Below the pieces are notes generated by a model. The model made no database searches. It was not told the origin of the DNA and was given only the letters and a program-made list of their open reading frames with translations. Positions 23,292 to 34,204 of a DNA stretch of 64,000 bases are shown in pieces. The translations under genes and the position numbers were made by a program. How positions within the stretch are numbered: position 1 is the first letter of the stretch; every line of letters begins with the position of its first letter. The stretch spans positions 1 through 64,000 of the forward strand of contig CP145414.1 in the NCBI GenBank assembly GCA_036867785.1. The letters are read 5' to 3'. The DNA is from Plasmodiophora brassicae (Eukaryota; Endomyxa: Phytomyxea; Phytomyxea; Plasmodiophorida).

Positions 23292-24069
23292 AAACTGGTC
23301 AAGGACGTGTCCGGACATTGGCCGTCGCCGGTCGACCTGTCCAAATGGGGCATGGCGCAGAGGATCATCCTGCTGATCTTCCACGCGCGCAGCCTCGGTT
23401 CCTTGACATACGTCGGTCCGAGCAGGAACTCCGTCCGGCGGCAGGTCGACGAACACACGATCGACGTCGCGGCGTTCCTTCAGTCACTGAACGCCGGCGC
23501 CATCGAATGGGGAGGCTTCGCGCACGAACTTTGCCTGATCGGCGCTGTCGGGGGCGATCTCAACGAGGTCGGGTGCGCGACCAAGCACACCTTCGAGGTC
23601 GTTCGGATGGCGATCGGGCTCGCCGTTCCCACGTTTCCTCAATGCGTCTTGGTACATCATCGGCAGGTGTCCGACGATCGACAGGATCCTGTCGTCGACG
23701 GCGTCCTCCTGACTCCTCGACGTGAGAACGGCGAGCCCGATCGCCATACGAAGGACCTCGAAGGTGTGCTTGGTCGCGCACCCGACCTCGCTGAGATTGC
23801 CCCGACAACGCCAATCACGCAACGTTCGTCGTGGGCGCAAGTCTTCCCATTCGATGATGCCGGCGTTCAGTGACTTGAGGAGCGCCGCTACGTCGATGGC
23901 GTGTTCGTCGACCTGTCGCCCGCCAGAGATCCCCTCCTGACCAAGATACGTCAAGGAACCAAGGCTGCGCGCATGGTAGATCGATCATCAGGATGATCCT
24001 CTGCTCCAGGTCCCCTTTGGACAGATCGACCGGCGACGGCCAGTGTCCGGACACGTCCTTGACCAGTTT
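23292..24069. repeat. Large imperfect palindrome (two ~345-bp arms, 87-bp spacer)
   Basis: The left arm 23292-23633 is matched in reverse by 23721-24069. The arms differ by scattered substitutions and small indels, and the spacer (23634-23720) includes GACAGGATCCTGTC. The arms read as protein in opposite directions, with related peptides: TIDVAAFLQSLNAGAIEW on + and AIDVAALLKSLNAGIIEW on -, and GCATKHTFEVVRMAIGLAV against GCATKHTFEVLRMAIGLAV. So a gene fragment, not only DNA, was duplicated head to head. Further partial copies lie at 27430-27615 and 27735-27960. Confidence 0.85.
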
Positions 24070-25347
24070 CGTGCGGGACGGTTCACGCGTTAGATGTCGT
24101 CACGGTTGTCGGCATACAGGGTCATTGGCTAGAAGGAATTGTGGGCAGAGTGTAGACTGAAATCTGTGTGGTCGTAGGCGGCCGCGTTGGCCCGCGGCGC
24201 CGGTCGACGACGACCACGGTGAGGACGCAAGCAGGGCAGGCAGGCGCGACAGGTCGTTGGCGACACGCGAGGTGCGATTCCTGTGCAGAACGTGTGAGGC
24301 CCTGGTCCTTTGCATTAGACAACATTCCGTACCAGTGCATGGCGTTGGCCCAGAAGTGTTCGGCGCGTCGGCAGACGTCCTGCGGGATGCTTTACGATGT
24401 CGTAATAGTCGCTGGTACGGCGATCAGACGCCTCGGGACGTCGACGTCTTGCGACATGCGATGCCGAACACAACGCAGGCAGGCAGGCAGGCACCGCTCG
24501 ACGCGCAGACAGGGAGGTCGGCGACGACCTTGGCTGGTCAGTCAGCCATCGTCGCATGGTGCAGGGCTGGAGCGCAGCATGCAAGTCGTAGCAAACGTCG
24601 GACGACGAGTGCGTCACCTGGCCTGCGATACGTTGTACCCGTCCCGCTTCGACGGCAGGAGACGGCAGACCTGTGACGTCCAGCGGGTCAGAGGACGCCT
24701 GGGTGACTGTGCAGCAGGCAATGACCTGTACCTATCCTTAAGGTGCAATGCGATATCGCAGACGTGTCGGAAACGTCGCCTGGCGTCCAGCAGACCGTAT
24801 TGAGGTCGTAGTGGCCGCGGTGACCCGTGCCTCTGTTCGGCGGCGACGTCGGCGCGAACGTACAGGGCAGGCAGGCGCATCTGGGACAGGACGACTTGTG
24901 CTGAACGGTGCCGATCGGGCGGCAGTGTACGTTGTCACCGTTGGCGGCAGCGTCGACGTTTCTGCCGCGCTGACGACGCCCACTATGTACGGAGTTGGCA
25001 CCTGCTCGGCCCCATCCATGGCCGTTCGCGATCCGCCAGCCTCCGCAGACACAGCATGTGCCCCGTCATGGAGCGAAGCGCCAATTAAACGGTTAAACGG
25101 GGACCTTCGATCCGCGTGTTTAGGTGCCGATTGTTTCTTGCCTCACGGGTTGTCACCTGTCAGAAGAGCCAGCCGATATCATTTATGGCCGGACGCTGTC
25201 ACTCGAATCGGCCCCGGGACGCTAGCCAACCGATGGGCGTGATGCTTGGCAGACACGTGCAGGAGCGCCTGTGGACGATAGACCTGCAGAGATTTCGCAG
25301 ACTACACATTCGAGTGCGTCCTGGGGCAATAGGTGAACGATCGTTTA
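24070..25347. other. No gene recognised (1.3 kb)
   Basis: Contains a small partial match to the dispersed repeats (GATGCCGAACACAACG near 24460) and short frames only. Confidence 0.4.
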
Positions 25348-26946
25348 CTATTGAACGCTATGTTCCTTCCAGGGATGGCAATACAGGTAGTCAGTGTGGA
25401 CGTGAGCGATCTCGACAGTCTCCAAGCCTTCCAGCTTGATCTGAAGGCTTTCGCCAATATCGTGACTGTCCCGAAGTGGCATTTCTCCTGGTAGCCCAAT
25501 GTGAACTTCAACCTGTCCTGAACAGATCAGACCCAGGAACTCGTAGCTATTGACGATAATTGACAACCATGAGGTTCTCGCCAATGTAGACTGCTTTCAC
25601 GTCGTCGACCCAGCATATCCTGGAGTCGTGCCGCAAGGCCAGATAGGTGAAACTGGCGATGGTCCTCGAATCGGCAGTTTTGCCAACTGAAGAACACCCA
25701 GAGTGTAAGCGCTACGTGTGACGCACGACGAGGAAATTTAGGGGTCACCTAGGCGTGTGATATGCTCTCGTGCGTCACCCATCCAACTGGTCATAATATA
25801 CAGGGACAGCAGCATCGCCGCAACAGGATCAATGAACCTGGCCAGCATTCGGCATTGGGTTGCAGTAGGATGATTTACACGGCCTGCCTTACCATAGGGC
25901 GCCATTGTTGACCGCCGACAGTGCTGCTGCACCGAATCCACACGTGTAGGTCACTGAGTCATCCAGACGTTACGACATAGGTACAACGTGGACGCGCACA
26001 CATACGCAGGTCAAAGGTCTGTTCCTTTGCAACAATGCTGCAAGGGTTGCTCGAAGAAGACGATAGGTTGCGCGCAACGACAGTGCAGTAGACGATGATC
26101 ACAATCTTGCACACAGCGTTGATAATATATCCACCGACTACCATTTCGATGGGTACTACAGGAAGGGATTAAATGTGGGCGCGCCCATAAGAAAGTCGTT
26201 TCACGTACGTGCTGAGGAGGTTGATGGCCCCTCGAACAGTTTTTGAACGGATTCGACGAAGATGTACAACGAGGCCAGCTCCATTATCACTGCTTTCGTA
26301 CTCAGATCTAAGTTACGATAAAGTACAGCTGACAATTATCCTTGCCTGCAAACAGCAGTGTTCCTATCGGTTCCAACCTCGTCTTGCCCAAGGGGTAATT
26401 GTACGGATCCCGTCGCCTTCTCATCCACGCGGATATGTTGAGGATGGTGGTTGTTAGCAGGTCTAGGATCGTGTCGGCCGTTGACGCTGCAACCGAAAGG
26501 GATCCGGTCCGATACGCCAAGTAGATATTTAACCTAACGGCACATTCAGCATGTTCCTTATCAGTCCAGATAGCATCCTTACACCGCTAGACCGAGGTTA
26601 AGGCAGGTCCCCGACGTGATCGCGTATACAGCGTGTCTGTCCCAGTATCCACGGTCATGGCCCGAAAGTTTAGGAGACCCTGATGACATACACATTATAC
26701 TTTGTGGAGAGCCGACGTTCCCACGCTTCACTGACCCTTCCGTGATAGAGGAATTATAGCATTGTGATAAAACAGGACGTCGGTTGAAACTTCCGAACCA
26801 GAACCGTTACGAGGCCGACGAACGTCTGCGGTCACATTATGAATGTGCCTCTCCATGGTTAGCATGTCTTCGATCTGAGCGTTCTGGGCCGTATAAAACG
26901 CTGCCAGCGTCGGCTTCATGCGTTGAAGGTCAACGTCGGGTACCAT
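25348..26946 (-). CDS. Cation diffusion facilitator (CDF/MTP) metal transporter
   Basis: CDF proteins export Zn2+, Mn2+ or similar ions by proton antiport across endomembranes. Exons: a 5' exon ending near 26836 (MKPTLAAFYTAQNAQIED), one ending at 26583 with unresolved start (about 26700), then 26533-26346, 26289-26209, 26155-26006, 25953-25893, 25837-25749, 25686-25568 and 25512-25348. All joins downstream of 26583 close in phase. The intron 26345-26290 starts GCAAGG, an apparent GC-AG intron. Family landmarks: RTGSLSVAASTADTILDLL, DPYNYPLGKTRLEPIG, YIFVESVQKLFEG, FIDPVAAMLLSLYIMTSWMG, and the cytosolic domain PGEMPLRDSHDIGESLQIK ending at TAG. In TM2 the DxxxD metal site is present (ADTILD). 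In TM5 the usual HxxxD/DxxxD reads EQTFD, which may alter specificity. Start codon uncertain. Confidence 0.87.
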
Positions 26947-28614
26947 ATACGCCAGTAGGTCTGGAGCCCTGGTCAGTATCATGTAACACCCACAAGGCAA
27001 CAAAGCGGGGGCCAGAGATACCATGCGCCGTCCGGATGACTTTCCCGCTGGGAGAGCGGTATAAAACAGTGCCGAAGCCTTGCCGATCCAGGACCTGGCT
27101 CTCGGTTGATGCAACCGCCGGCATGTCTTCGGCCATGATCCTGTTCTCCGACGCAAAGCGTAAGCTGAATGGTGTTCACACGTAAGAAAAAGTGCCCGTT
27201 GTCAAAAGGAGACCAGGACGAACAATCGCCTTATAGACAACCAGTGCTCGCGGACCGGAACGGCGAGAATGATTCGACGTACGCCTGCGATCGGTAGCGA
27301 ATCTGTCCGGGAGGAGAGATCATGGCACTCGACCATTGCAAGTTGCGTGCCTGCAGCTGACAGCGCGTTGAGTGGCGATTCGCCACCCTCGGGAGACCGA
27401 TGCTGCAATGCTTATGCACGCTGCGCAAGCATCAGGATGATCCTGTGCCTCAGGTCCCACCCGGAGAGGTCGACGGGTGACGGCCACAGGCTGGACACGT
27501 CCTTCAGCGGTTTGTTGACCTGCGTCGACATCTGCCGTTCCAGGTCAACAGACTGGCCTCTGTCCGTCACCCATCGACCTGTCCAAGTGGGACCTGCGGC
27601 ACAGGATCATCCGGATGCTTGCACAGTTGAATCGCACCAGGGGTTCCTGTAGCGGCACAATCAGAATCAGCTGAGGATACAATATTGTCGCATACCAGCA
27701 TGGTCACCTGCTGCAGGATGTCATTGTACTCGTCTCGGCGGAGGAGTCTTGACGTACGTTGATGAAGAGAGGATCGCTGATAAGCGGCACGTCGACGAAC
27801 ACATCATCGACGTCGCGGCGGTTCGCTGGTCTCTGGATGCAGGTGACCGCGAAGAGCCATATAATGCGCTGGGCACGACAATGTCTGCCAAGTCGGCTGG
27901 GGCGTATACAAACGCGATACAGTGCACCCTGGAAAGGAATACGCATGGCACATCCCCATGACGCATATCGTCGATCGCGGTTCGGAAGGCGCAGCATCAA
28001 TGTTGACCTCCCACGCACGCGCGTCGACATGATGCAGTCGGCCTCGGCCAACCGCCCAAAAAAACAAGGATCCACAAACCCGCATCTTTTGGGGCCTTCA
28101 TCTTGCGTCTTGCGTTGTCACCTGTCTGTCAGCACGGTATGGCCACCATAGCAGTGCCTTTGATGGCACTCGAGGTCATAACCACTGTCAGGCACGGCCC
28201 GTCAACCGGACATGCACAGTCAGTTGTTCCACAAGACCCAGTTGTGTGGGTCCAATAATAGACCGCGGACGTCTTCCGGCCGGATCCCAGCATGGCTCCG
28301 GAGACACATTGGAGGGCACGAGGTCAGACGGCCAGGAGTAAATCAGGCCGAATTTAGTCAGAATCCTTAGAGATCTTAGCCAGCTGCTCGAAGCTTGAGC
28401 GGTGTTATGCCACAACTTGTCCCTGACGGTTTGATAGGCCAGGTCGATAAGCGGAGACAATGACGGGTGCACCCGTAGGCAGTCAGCCACAGTGACGCAC
28501 TTTTGTCCCGAAATAGCAGCGTAAAACTGCGCAGTACAGCCGCAATTCGCGACATGGCCTGAAATACTTGCCCCGGCAGACTTCGCAGGTGGAACTCGCT
28601 CTAGAGAGGTGCGA
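26947..28614. other. Repeat remnants, no intact gene
   Basis: 27430-27615 is a small palindrome related to the 23.3-24.1 kb arms (AGGATGATCCTGTGCC ... GGCACAGGATCATCC). 27735-27960 carries a diverged copy of the same coding fragment (HVDEHIIDVAA, then YTNAIQCTLERN). The minus strand near 28400-28550 contains ISGQKCVTVADCLRVHPSL, which could be an exon of an unrecognised gene. None of these is an intact gene as far as I can see. Confidence 0.5.
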
Positions 28615-29771
28615 ATGGCGCGAACAGCGATGGAGCTGACGTTTGTCGTCTTTCTGGTTGGCTTCGGCTGCATACCGAGGGCATATGCAATCGATCCTCT
28701 TGACTTGCCTGGTTTCGTGGCCAAGTTTGCGATCGCGGATTTCGCCGCAGAGATCGCTCCCGTCGTTCTCGAACGTTCCGTATTCTACCCAACCCTGGCC
28801 AAGGTTCTGAAGAAACTGTACCCGGATGATTCGTTGTTTGCCATCAATGCCAAGCTGGCCGCGTTGCACTCGGTCACGACACCCATCGCGGAGATTGCCG
28901 GTAAGCACCTCGCAGGTAGGACCATCGATGTCGTACGATCCCTTCGCAGCGGTAAAATCGCGGTGCGAAACGCGACGTATGATGTCGTTCTTGGCGTGCC
29001 CGGTTTCATGCGAACCGTTGCTAAAGCATATGTCACGCGAATTGCGTTCAGCGCGGTCAAGCCTACTCTTTCTGGTCCTGGCCAACGGCTGTCGAAGGCG
29101 ATCACCATACAAGCCGAAGGAGCCCTCCTTCATCAACCGCAAGCGATGCGGAGACTGGAAAGCCTGTCGAACAAGTTCCTCGGTCAGCCAGAGGTGGTTC
29201 GCCGTGCTGTGAAGTTTGTTGGCGGTGAGATGGCTCAACATGCAGCGCTTGCATACTACTTCCTGTTGGCCGATCGTAAACCATTATCGGAAGGCATCGG
29301 CCTGTTATCATCAGCATTGATATGGAATTCCGCACTACACGTCTGGACAATGCCGTGGAGAAACTCACCAAGGCGGGGGCCGGGCTGCTGGCCAAGGTCA
29401 TACACGTACCACAACCTATCCAGCAAGGTGTCTCGGACTTCGCTCCACATGCTCTCAAGTTTGGTGTCCTCCTCTACCAGGTCAGTCGAATGAAATCCCT
29501 CCCTGAGGAAGCGCGCCAGTTCCTCCCCAGCTCAATGAAGAAGGGCATGACGCTTCCGGGACGTTCCAAGCTAGCATTGGCGACCGCTGGCCTGCTTGCC
29601 ATTCCGTTGGCCGTCTTCGCCGCGACACGTAACGATAGTCGGTGTTGCACGGATTCGCCGCGCCCAGCTGCTCACAACGTTTCTTCGGCATGGCAGCTCG
29701 TGCCGACGATCACAGTCGTTTTGACATTGCTGCTGGCAGTTGTCGCATGGGACTTATGCCTTCTCTCATAA
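28615..29771 (+). CDS. Secreted or membrane-anchored protein of unknown family
   Basis: Two exons, 28615-29264 and 29315-29771, close in phase across a 50-bp intron (GTTGGC...CATCAG), giving 368 residues. ATG 28615 is preferred because it starts a clear signal peptide (TFVVFLVGFGCIPRAYA, cleavage likely after AYA). The middle is rich in Ala, Val and Lys with amphipathic helices and no cysteine pattern. Near the C-terminus are two hydrophobic segments, LATAGLLAIPLAVFAA and VPTITVVLTLLLAVVAW, the latter almost at the end. I do not recognise the family. It is the first gene of the dense, repeat-poor part of the window. Confidence 0.75.
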
Positions 29772-30895
29772 AAGTTCGCCACTTGAGAAATTTGTGAGAA
29801 CCTGATATTTGGCATCTAAGACGTACGTATCATTTGTATTGCGGCATATGAGCGCCGTCCGATCGGCCCGACTAACCCATAGGACAAGAAACGGCACAGG
29901 TTTATATGTCGCACAGGTACGCACGATTCTGAAGACGGCATGATACCCTCGTCCGACGCCATTTGGTTCTCCCCTCGGTGAACCGCCGGCGATATCTGCC
30001 CAAGGCGTCGCAGCGCTAGCTGGCCGGCCTGGACGCAACGCTCTGGGACGAGATGATCAGCGAAGATGAGGAGAACGACAATGCCCGAGTCGCGGGGGCG
30101 GCCGCTAAACTGTACTTGAAGTGGGCGTCGCGAACCCGCTTGCATGGCAGCATGTCGAGAGCGGTATTGACCCATCAGATCGTCAGATCGTGTACGGAAG
30201 ATTGTTACGATGGCCGATCCTGTGAACGGAGCCGCGAACCCGGGCGAACGCAGAGCCGAGAGGGACAAAGGCGATGAGGACCATCCCCGGCCATTCGCGC
30301 GTCGCGACTCTGTTCATATGGTTACTGTCTGCAACTGGAAGGGCTGGGCCAGATCCGTCGCGACGGTGGCGACCCGCCCGACGCCGAATCTCCAGCTGCT
30401 GCTTTTGATCTATGCCCCAGCACAGGTGCACAAGCACTTCCTGGACGCCGGCCAGCAGCAACACATTCCATAGACTTGGCGCCGCATGCTATCTCGGAAC
30501 GAGTTCGTTGTAGCAGTACCAACACTGGCCAATGCGCAGTCGGGGACCGGTTCCAGCGCTTCGTCAGCACTTGCCGCACCGTCGCACAGAGCGCGCTGCC
30601 AGGCGAGCTAGTTTCCATCGCCCCGCGTCCAACTGCGAGCAGCACCACCATCTTAATTGATATGGCGGTACGGCTGTGACGTCCGACGGGGGAAGCGAAC
30701 GACGGCCGGCGCCGAACGCCTGGTTCGTAACGCGGGTTCGGGCGGGCGGCGTGGTGAGACGAGGTCACGCACGGACCGCGCGCTCTCCGCGATCGTCCAT
30801 TTGGGGACGCTCCTCCTCATCGTCACAGGCGGCACGCGGCCAACCTGGCATCGGGATTGGGTGGCGGCGGCGGCTCCGGCAGTGGCGGCGGTGCC
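29772..30895. other. Intergenic, 1.1 kb, ambiguous
   Basis: Short frames on both strands. A + frame at 30210-30473 (MADPVNGAANPGERR) and minus frames around 30322-30640 are open but lack motifs. Spliced small genes of the kind found elsewhere here could be hidden, but I could not close one. Confidence 0.35.
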
Positions 30896-31525
30896 ATGGC
30901 GGCGCATCGGAAGAAGATCCTGATCAAGGTGATCATCTTGGGTGACAGCGGCGTCGGGAAGACGTCGCTCATGAACCAGTACGTGAACGGCAAGTTCTCG
31001 GCGCAGTACAAGGCGACGATCGGCGCCGACTTCCTGCAGAAGGAGGTCGAGGTCGACGGCAAGGTCGTCACCATGCAGATATGGGACACGGCTGGCCAGG
31101 AGCGATTCCAGTCGCTGGGCGTTGCCTTCTACCGCGGCGCCGACGCGTGCGTCCTCGTCTACGATATCACGAACGCGAAATCGTTCGACTCGCTGGATTC
31201 CTGGATGAAGGAGTTCCTCGTGCAGGCGTCGCCCCGCAACGAGGACACGTTCCCGTTCGTCGTCCTGGGCAACAAGGCCGACCTGAAAGACCGGCGCCAG
31301 GTGCCCGAATCGAAGGCCAAGACCTGGTCGAAGAACAACGACGACATGCCCTGCTTCGAGACGTCGGCCAAGGACGCCACCAACGTCCAGGATGCGTTCA
31401 TCACGATCGCGCGACGCGCCCTCGAACAGGAATCGGACGACAACCCGATCTACATACCCGAGACGATCGATCTGCACAGCGCGGATCGCTCCCGGAACCA
31501 GGCCGGCTCGCAATCCTGCTGCTAA
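30896..31525 (+). CDS. RAB7: Rab7-type small GTPase
   Basis: Rab7 controls late endosome, lysosome and vacuole traffic. The single exon encodes 209 residues. All G-motifs are present: P-loop GDSGVGKT (residues 16-23), switch [10 protein letters not shown], switch [19 protein letters not shown] and ETSAKDA. The sequence [19 protein letters not shown] and the region GVAFYRGAD are Rab7-like, and the C-terminus ends in SCC for double geranylgeranylation. ATG 30896 is chosen because it precedes the conserved [12 protein letters not shown]. An in-frame Gly/Ser stretch lies upstream and is not typical of Rab7. Confidence 0.97.
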   Translation: MAAHRKKILIKVIILGDSGVGKTSLMNQYVNGKFSAQYKATIGADFLQKEVEVDGKVVTMQIWDTAGQERFQSLGVAFYRGADACVLVYDITNAKSFDSLDSWMKEFLVQASPRNEDTFPFVVLGNKADLKDRRQVPESKAKTWSKNNDDMPCFETSAKDATNVQDAFITIARRALEQESDDNPIYIPETIDLHSADRSRNQAGSQSCC

Positions 31526-31745
31526 CGTGCGCTGTGCCACATCGTCTCTCGACGTCCCGCACGCCTTACTAGTACAGCATCATTCTCGTAGTCGTTGTGC
31601 CTGGCTGCGCCGCCACGATGGACAAGACGCCCCCTAAGCCTGGCCTACGTAGGACAGCAGGCGTCGTTGCGCGCGCCCGATCGCCGCCCGCCTGGGACGC
31701 CCCATTATGCTAGGAACGATCTGCGTGTTGCACCGTACTACATTG
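31526..31745. other. Convergent intergenic spacer
   Basis: 220 bases between the stops of Rab7 (+) and the Zn2Cys6 gene (-). No feature seen. Confidence 0.5.
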
Positions 31746-32381
31746 CTACAGGAGCGGATCGGACGCCAGGACGTCGAACGCGTCCAGGTCGAGCGTGGCT
31801 GACAACGGTGGCGGCGGCAGGTGCTGCGCCAGCTGTGCCGCTGCCGACGATGGCATCGTACGCGGCCGTATGACGGCGTACGGTTTCCGGTTGGAGGGCG
31901 GGCGCCGCCGCCGCGAGTGGTCCCTGTCGATGCAGGTCTTCTCCTTGCCCGTGTCGACGCACCGCTTGCAGGGGCGGTTGTAGTCGCAGCCGAGCTTGTG
32001 GCGGGCGCAGTGGACGCAGGCGACCTTGGTGTTGTACCTCGGGTTCGTCGGCATGCGCTGCGCCATCGTCGTCGCCTGCCCCGTCCGGATCAGGACGCGT
32101 TCCATGTCGGCGGGCACGGGCACGACGGGTACACGCATGCGCTGGGCCGCTTCGTACAGGGCTAGGCGCCTCTCGACGTCGCCCCGTCGTGAGGGCGCCT
32201 GTTCGACGACCAGATCCAGTGGGCGGGCGTCGTTCCTGGCCAGAGGGTCGTCGTCGTCGTCGAAGACGTTAAACGATGGGATGTCGTGGGGCTGGTCGAG
32301 CGCCCAGTTCAAGACGAGGTCGTCGTACGGGCACGAGGCGGCCGAATTCGGGAACGTCTTGGGTGACAGCATCGTCGGCAT
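31746..32381 (-). CDS. Zn(II)2Cys6 binuclear-cluster transcription factor
   Basis: A 211-residue protein with six cysteines at 122, 125, 132, 138, 141 and 150. The spacing CX2CX6CX5CX2CX8C matches the fungal Gal4-type binuclear zinc cluster, and it is followed by a basic linker (RDHSRRRRPPSNRK). Unlike most fungal members the cluster sits past the middle, after an acidic N-terminal half (FDDDDDPLARND). There is no large middle-homology domain. The C-terminus is Pro/Leu/Asp-rich and may be an activation region. The family is abundant in fungi and rare in other eukaryotes. Met 32381 is the first in frame. An upstream exon cannot be excluded. Confidence 0.85.
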   Translation of the reverse strand: MPTMLSPKTFPNSAASCPYDDLVLNWALDQPHDIPSFNVFDDDDDPLARNDARPLDLVVEQAPSRRGDVERRLALYEAAQRMRVPVVPVPADMERVLIRTGQATTMAQRMPTNPRYNTKVACVHCARHKLGCDYNRPCKRCVDTGKEKTCIDRDHSRRRRPPSNRKPYAVIRPRTMPSSAAAQLAQHLPPPPLSATLDLDAFDVLASDPLL

Positions 32382-32570
32382 TCGTCAGGCAGTCGTCGTT
32401 CGGCCGATTCGGTACTGCGGTACACAGGTGGACCACAAGTTCCCGACGACAGGCTTAGGGCACTGCGCTTCATCCGGTTCGGCCGATCGCGCTACCGTCA
32501 ACGTCGTTCGTGTATGGGATTAGAAACATAACAGTCAATCAAGGATGCGCGAGGTCGACTGTACTGATGA

Positions 32571-33246
32571 TTAGGTGAACTTGGGGACCGCTTGCGAGAA
32601 GGAATGGTACCCGTGCTTGGCCAGGTGATGCCGAACGGTGCCAACCAGGCCGAGGGCACTGCCCGCAAGCAGGCCGGCGGCCGTCGCTACTCGAATGCCT
32701 CGTGAGGATTTGTAAATCAGGCCCGTCAGCGCCGCCCCGCCAATCTCATTGTACACGTCCTTCTTGTCCCGTATCGAGCTCAGCGCGTTCTCCGAGCACG
32801 TATACAGCAGCGCTAGGCACACGTTAGTTGTCGTTGAACGCGTACGTCAGATATTTGGAGGGCGTACCCAGAATGCCGAGAGAATTGCCTAGCGCGGCAC
32901 CGCGCTTGCCGGCACCGTTCAGGATGGCATTGAGTCGCAGCTTGGCGTTGGTGGCGTCCTGGGAGCGCATACCCTGCGACGCGCCATACAGTCCGCCGAG
33001 GACCAGGCCGGCGCCATACGAGACGCCGCAGTTGATGGTCATCTGCTGGAACATGGACCTCTGCGTCTGCTCCGGGAACAGGTACTCGGGCCGGCCCGGC
33101 TGTGACAACCCGTACACGCCGAGCATCGGCGCCAGCTTGGCGGCATCGATGCCGGACAGCGACGATATCGTCTGCTGCTGCTGCTTGGATGGCGGCCCCG
33201 CCTCGGCTTCCAGCTCCGACCAATCGTTGCCGGCATCGCGACCCAT
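32571..33246 (-). CDS. TIM23: Mitochondrial import channel subunit TIM23
   Basis: TIM23 forms the presequence translocase channel of the inner membrane. Exons 33246-32868 and 32812-32571 join in phase over a 55-bp intron (GTACGC...CCTAG, with CAACTAACG as branch region), giving about 206 residues. After a hydrophilic Gln-rich intermembrane-space domain comes PEYLFPEQTQRSMFQQM. Four helices of the Tim17/22/23 fold follow, with glycine-zipper spacing: GVSYGAGLVLGGLYGASQG, LNAILNGAGKRGAALGNSLG, ALLYTCSENALSSI, and GLIYKSSRGIRVATAAGLLAG. The gene is co-oriented with the J-protein gene 148 bp upstream. Confidence 0.93.
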
Positions 33247-33394
33247 CGTGGCGGCGGCGGTGCAGTGACGGCGGAGACTTCCCCCGAACCCACTGCGACT
33301 GCGGACTCCGCCACGGAGATCCCGTTATTACGTACGGGGCACACACTGAAGCAGGTCCTTGTAGAATATCAACCACTCGATTGCACCCGTATAT

Positions 33395-34204
33395 TCATCG
33401 CCAATCATCAGTGTCGTCCTGCGGGTCACCTGTCCTGGATTCGGCATATCCGAGCAGGATTTGGTGGATCAGGTCGACGAGCAGGTCGCGTCGGCTGGGT
33501 TCGATCTCGGCCAGCGACTGCTGCACGGAGCTGTAGATGATGGGGGCGGATGCGCCCAGAACCAGGCCCATAGCGGAATACAAGGCGGGATACGATTGTC
33601 GACCGGGGCGGTTGGACGTCCAGGCCGTTATGGTCCCGATTACGTATCCGCCTAGGGCGCCGATCGCAGCGCTGACGGCACTGCCAACGGCGACTTCCTG
33701 GCTGGGTACCCGCATCATGGCTTGGCCCGTCTTGCGAACAATATCAAGGAAGGCTTCCTCGATGTCGTCGTATGCGAATCCCCCGTCGGCAATCGGCTGC
33801 CCGAGGTCGTACTGTCGTCGTTTGTCCTCGTCTGACAGGATCTCGTACGCACGCTGGACCTCGCGGAACGCGTCCGCCATAGCGGTTCGATGCTGCTCGC
33901 TTGCGTTCGCATGCTTATCCGGGTGGTACTTGATCGCCAGCTTCCGATACGCCTGCCTGATCTCCGACGCCGTCGCATATCGCTCGACGCCCAGCACGTT
34001 ATAGAAATCGTCACGCTGCATCGCCTGCCTGACGTCGTCGACCGCGCGTTTAATTACACGTCGCCGCCCGTGAGTCGTGACGCGGCCCCCGGACACTGTT
34101 GGCGTCATCAATGTCGGCCGCGTCGGTCCCGTACGCGGTGCGCGAACACACACGTGCTTCGTGGAGTTGCAGCACTCGCCCATCATGTATGTTCGTAGGC
34201 ACAC
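33395..34204 (-). CDS. J-domain (DnaJ/HSP40) protein with two hydrophobic segments
   Basis: J-domain proteins stimulate Hsp70 ATPase. A single exon of up to 269 residues contains a full J domain, DFYNVLGVERYATASEIRQ, then YHPDK with the invariant HPD, and EILSDEDKRRQYD. Downstream are Gly/Ala-rich hydrophobic stretches, VGSAVSAAIGALGGYVIGT and YSAMGLVLGASAPIIYSS, suggesting membrane insertion. The start is uncertain. Met 34204 gives a Cys-rich leader, and the later in-frame Met preceding TPTVSGGRV is equally possible. A basic stretch (HGRRRVIKRAVDD) before the J domain could act as a mitochondrial presequence. It is not an obvious Pam18, which lacks the long C-terminal region. Confidence 0.88.
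   Translation of the reverse strand: MCLRTYMMGECCNSTKHVCVRAPRTGPTRPTLMTPTVSGGRVTTHGRRRVIKRAVDDVRQAMQRDDFYNVLGVERYATASEIRQAYRKLAIKYHPDKHANASEQHRTAMADAFREVQRAYEILSDEDKRRQYDLGQPIADGGFAYDDIEEAFLDIVRKTGQAMMRVPSQEVAVGSAVSAAIGALGGYVIGTITAWTSNRPGRQSYPALYSAMGLVLGASAPIIYSSVQQSLAEIEPSRRDLLVDLIHQILLGYAESRTGDPQDDTDDWR

Noticed and set aside
29322-29771. Independent gene starting at ATG 29322
   Set aside because: A 50-bp intron (29265-29314) joins this frame to the signal-peptide exon at 28615 in phase, giving one gene.
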